Shown here piece after piece: positions 32,953 to 34,366 of a stretch of DNA of 34,366 nt. Within the stretch, counting starts at the first letter, position 1. Every line of letters begins with the position of its first letter. The notes under the pieces were generated by a model. It ran no database searches and was not told where the DNA came from. It was given only the letters and a program-made list of their open reading frames with translations. The position numbers and the translations under genes were made by a program. Origin of the DNA: Halobacteriales archaeon QH_2_65_14 (GTDB taxonomy: Archaea > Halobacteriota > Halobacteria > Halobacteriales > Haloarculaceae); NCBI GenBank assembly GCA_003021285.1, contig PXQO01000046.1, forward strand, positions 1 through 34,366, in the 5' to 3' direction.

Positions 32953-34164
32953 ATGCTTCGGCGGGTCACTGTAGGACTGGCAGTCGCGGTGTTTCTGGCG
33001 GCGGCTATCGGTCTCGTTGTTGTCGGACCAGACGGGGGGGACGAGGGTAGCAGGACACAGTTTGCCCCGGCCCAGACCGACGAGTTCGACAACACGGTCT
33101 TCAGGATCCAGGTCCGCGAGGATGGGGACGTCCGCTGGACAATCGAACACGAACGGATTCTCGACGACGACGAGGAGGAATCCCAGTTTCGCGAGTTCGC
33201 GGAAACCTTCCGGAACGAGGAGACCGAGGCCTTCCGGAACTTCAGGACCCGCGCCGGGAGATTGATCGAGCAGGGGTCGGATGCGACTGGACGGGAGATG
33301 GCGGCGACGGAGTTCGAGCGCGACGCATACGTCGATCCACTCAATCAGGCAAGCGGGATCATCGAGATGTCGTTCCGCTGGGAAAACTTCTCCCAGGTCG
33401 ACGGCGAACGGGTCTTCATCGGCGACGTCTTCGACGGGGGATGGGGTATCGTCGAGAACCAGCGGCTGACGATCCAGACCAGGGAACAACTCGTGTTTCA
33501 GACGGTGGAACCAGAACCCGATTCGATGACTGTCACGGGTGATCTGGCGGCCAGCGAATCCGTCTCGTGGTTCGGCGAGCGGCAGTTCACGGACGAACGA
33601 CCACGCGTCGTCATGGTCCCGCCGGAGGAACTCCTCGACAGTAACGGAACAGCCTCGCCGACGCCGGGGGACAGCGGCCCCGCCGACGACAGCCCTGGGG
33701 ACGACGCTGATGACGACGGGACTAGCGAGCAGACGGAGGGGTCGGACATGGAGCGGATGGTTCTCGTGGTCGGGGTTCTGGTCCTTCTCGGCCTCGGCGG
33801 CGGTGCAGCCTGGTATTCCGGGGCGCTTTCCCGTTCAGGCGGTGACGGGACGGCTGCTGAATCCCCACGTTCGGGAGGAGGGGCAGGCTCCGAAGTCGAA
33901 TCCACCCCGGAGACAGCGGTACCGGAGGCGGAACTCCTGTCGGATGAGGACCGGGTCATACAACTCCTCGAAGCCAATGGCGGCCGAATGAAGCAGGTCA
34001 ACATCGTCGAGGAGACCGACTGGTCGAAATCCAAGGTCAGTATGCTCCTCTCAGAGATGGAGGACGACGGCCAGATCAGCAAGCTTCGAGTCGGCCGCGA
34101 AAACATCATCAGTCTCGCCGGCGAGGAACCCGAAGCTGCCGGTTCGCCGTTCGAGGAAGAGTGA
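32953..34164 (+). CDS. Membrane-anchored winged-helix regulator (DUF7345/DUF7343-type)
   Basis: 403 residues. An N-terminal signal/anchor (VTVGLAVAVFLAAAIGLVVV) is followed by an exported domain of about 190 residues (VFRIQVREDGDVRWTIEHER and later RVFIGDVFDGGWGIVENQRL). Then come an Asp/Pro/Thr-rich linker, a second membrane helix (MVLVVGVLVLLGLGGGAAWY) and a cytoplasmic tail ending in a winged helix (DRVIQLLEANGGRMKQVNIV, then ETDWSKSKVSMLLSEMEDDG). The architecture suggests that an extracytoplasmic state is passed to a DNA-binding domain through the membrane. The DUF numbers are by resemblance. It is intact and followed by tRNA-Glu. Confidence 0.82.
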   Translation: MLRRVTVGLAVAVFLAAAIGLVVVGPDGGDEGSRTQFAPAQTDEFDNTVFRIQVREDGDVRWTIEHERILDDDEEESQFREFAETFRNEETEAFRNFRTRAGRLIEQGSDATGREMAATEFERDAYVDPLNQASGIIEMSFRWENFSQVDGERVFIGDVFDGGWGIVENQRLTIQTREQLVFQTVEPEPDSMTVTGDLAASESVSWFGERQFTDERPRVVMVPPEELLDSNGTASPTPGDSGPADDSPGDDADDDGTSEQTEGSDMERMVLVVGVLVLLGLGGGAAWYSGALSRSGGDGTAAESPRSGGGAGSEVESTPETAVPEAELLSDEDRVIQLLEANGGRMKQVNIVEETDWSKSKVSMLLSEMEDDGQISKLRVGRENIISLAGEEPEAAGSPFEEE

Positions 34165-34234
34165 TATCGACTCCCGCCCCGGGTGCGAAACATAATTGTT
34201 ATACCGGCTGCCTTGCCTACCCCAATACGCCTGC

Positions 34235-34309
34235 GCTCCGATAGTGTAGTCCGGCCAATCATATTGCCCTCTCGAGGCAATGACCGGGGTTCAAATCCCC
34301 GTCGGAGCA
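34235..34309 (+). tRNA. tRNA-Glu (anticodon CTC)
   Basis: GCTCCGATAGTGTAGTCCGG starts the gene. Acceptor stem GCTCCGA pairs with TCGGAGC, discriminator A at 34309. The anticodon stem TTGCC/GGCAA carries the loop CTCTCGA, giving anticodon CTC (Glu). The T arm GGGGTTCAAATCCCC is perfect. Length is 75 nt, with no intron and no encoded CCA. A TATA-like TTGTTATACC lies about 32 nt upstream. Confidence 0.96.
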
Positions 34310-34323
34310 TCGCAGCGAACGAG

Positions 34324-34328
34324 TTTTT
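34324..34328 (+). terminator. U-tract terminator after tRNA-Glu
   Basis: A run of five T (GAGTTTTTGAG) lies 15 nt downstream of the tRNA-Glu 3' end, a usual archaeal termination signal. Confidence 0.4.
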
Positions 34329-34366
34329 GAGTGAGCGAGAAGCGCACAAGGGGATTTGAGCAGGGA

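Noticed and set aside
34310-34366. Start of an integrated element after tRNA-Glu
   Set aside because: Only 57 bp are visible; no repeat of the tRNA end and no integrase frame can be shown.

Overview
The window is chromosomal DNA of a haloarchaeon (class Halobacteria; family Haloarculaceae would fit, but the sequence alone does not settle genus). The evidence is high GC, very acidic proteins rich in Asp/Glu, archaeal information-processing genes (PCNA clamp, SRP 7S RNA, GatC, type II Map), many haloarchaea-only families (DUF5798-, DUF4013-, HTH-10/Bat-like), and TATA boxes about 27-28 nt upstream of start codons, which imply many leaderless mRNAs.

Layout. 1-1290 is an AT-richer accessory stretch: the tail of a transposase, a 5'-truncated winged-helix gene and non-coding DNA, ending exactly at the 3' end of a tRNA-Arg(TCG) gene. 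1.5-5.8 kb holds a RecA-like ATPase, a CoA-binding protein, a methyltransferase remnant, a frame-broken redoxin, a coiled-coil protein, the SRP RNA, and a membrane methyltransferase divergent from a Bat-type regulator. 5.8-13.8 kb holds gatC and a damaged gatA, a membrane protein, an aldehyde dehydrogenase, an NDUFA9-like reductase, a DUF7139-like membrane protein, glutamate dehydrogenase and PCNA. 14-24.6 kb holds a zinc-ribbon membrane protein, a winged-helix zinc-ribbon regulator, dnaJ with an ANL-like gene, a small membrane protein, a fused cytidine deaminase-uridine phosphorylase, an NDH-2 type oxidoreductase, an HTH regulator, arginase and isocitrate dehydrogenase. 24.77-27.23 kb is an IS607-family element (serine recombinase plus long TnpB). 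27.3-34.3 kb holds an S9 peptidase, an Ntn-type asparaginase overlapping a presenilin-like protease, methionine aminopeptidase, a nested MITE pair, a zinc-ribbon pseudogene, a membrane-anchored HTH protein and tRNA-Glu(CTC).

The most striking signal outside the genes is a family of about 108-bp non-coding mobile elements (MITEs). They have 15-bp terminal inverted repeats (TAGTGGTTGTTGTGA) and 3-bp target duplications. There are three intact copies, one older copy interrupted by a younger one, one degenerate full-length copy and two isolated ends. Several sit directly against TGA stop codons. No transposase with matching ends is in the window.

A second pattern is a cluster of genes damaged or fused by what look like short internal deletions: gatA (twice), redoxin, zinc ribbon, cdd-udp fusion, and methyltransferase and nitroreductase remnants. 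Whether this is real genome erosion or an assembly problem needs read-level checking.

Metabolically the intact genes point to amino-acid and nucleoside use: glutamate dehydrogenase, arginase, asparaginase, peptidases and pyrimidine nucleoside breakdown, feeding the TCA cycle (isocitrate dehydrogenase, semialdehyde dehydrogenase) and NADH oxidation (NDH-2).
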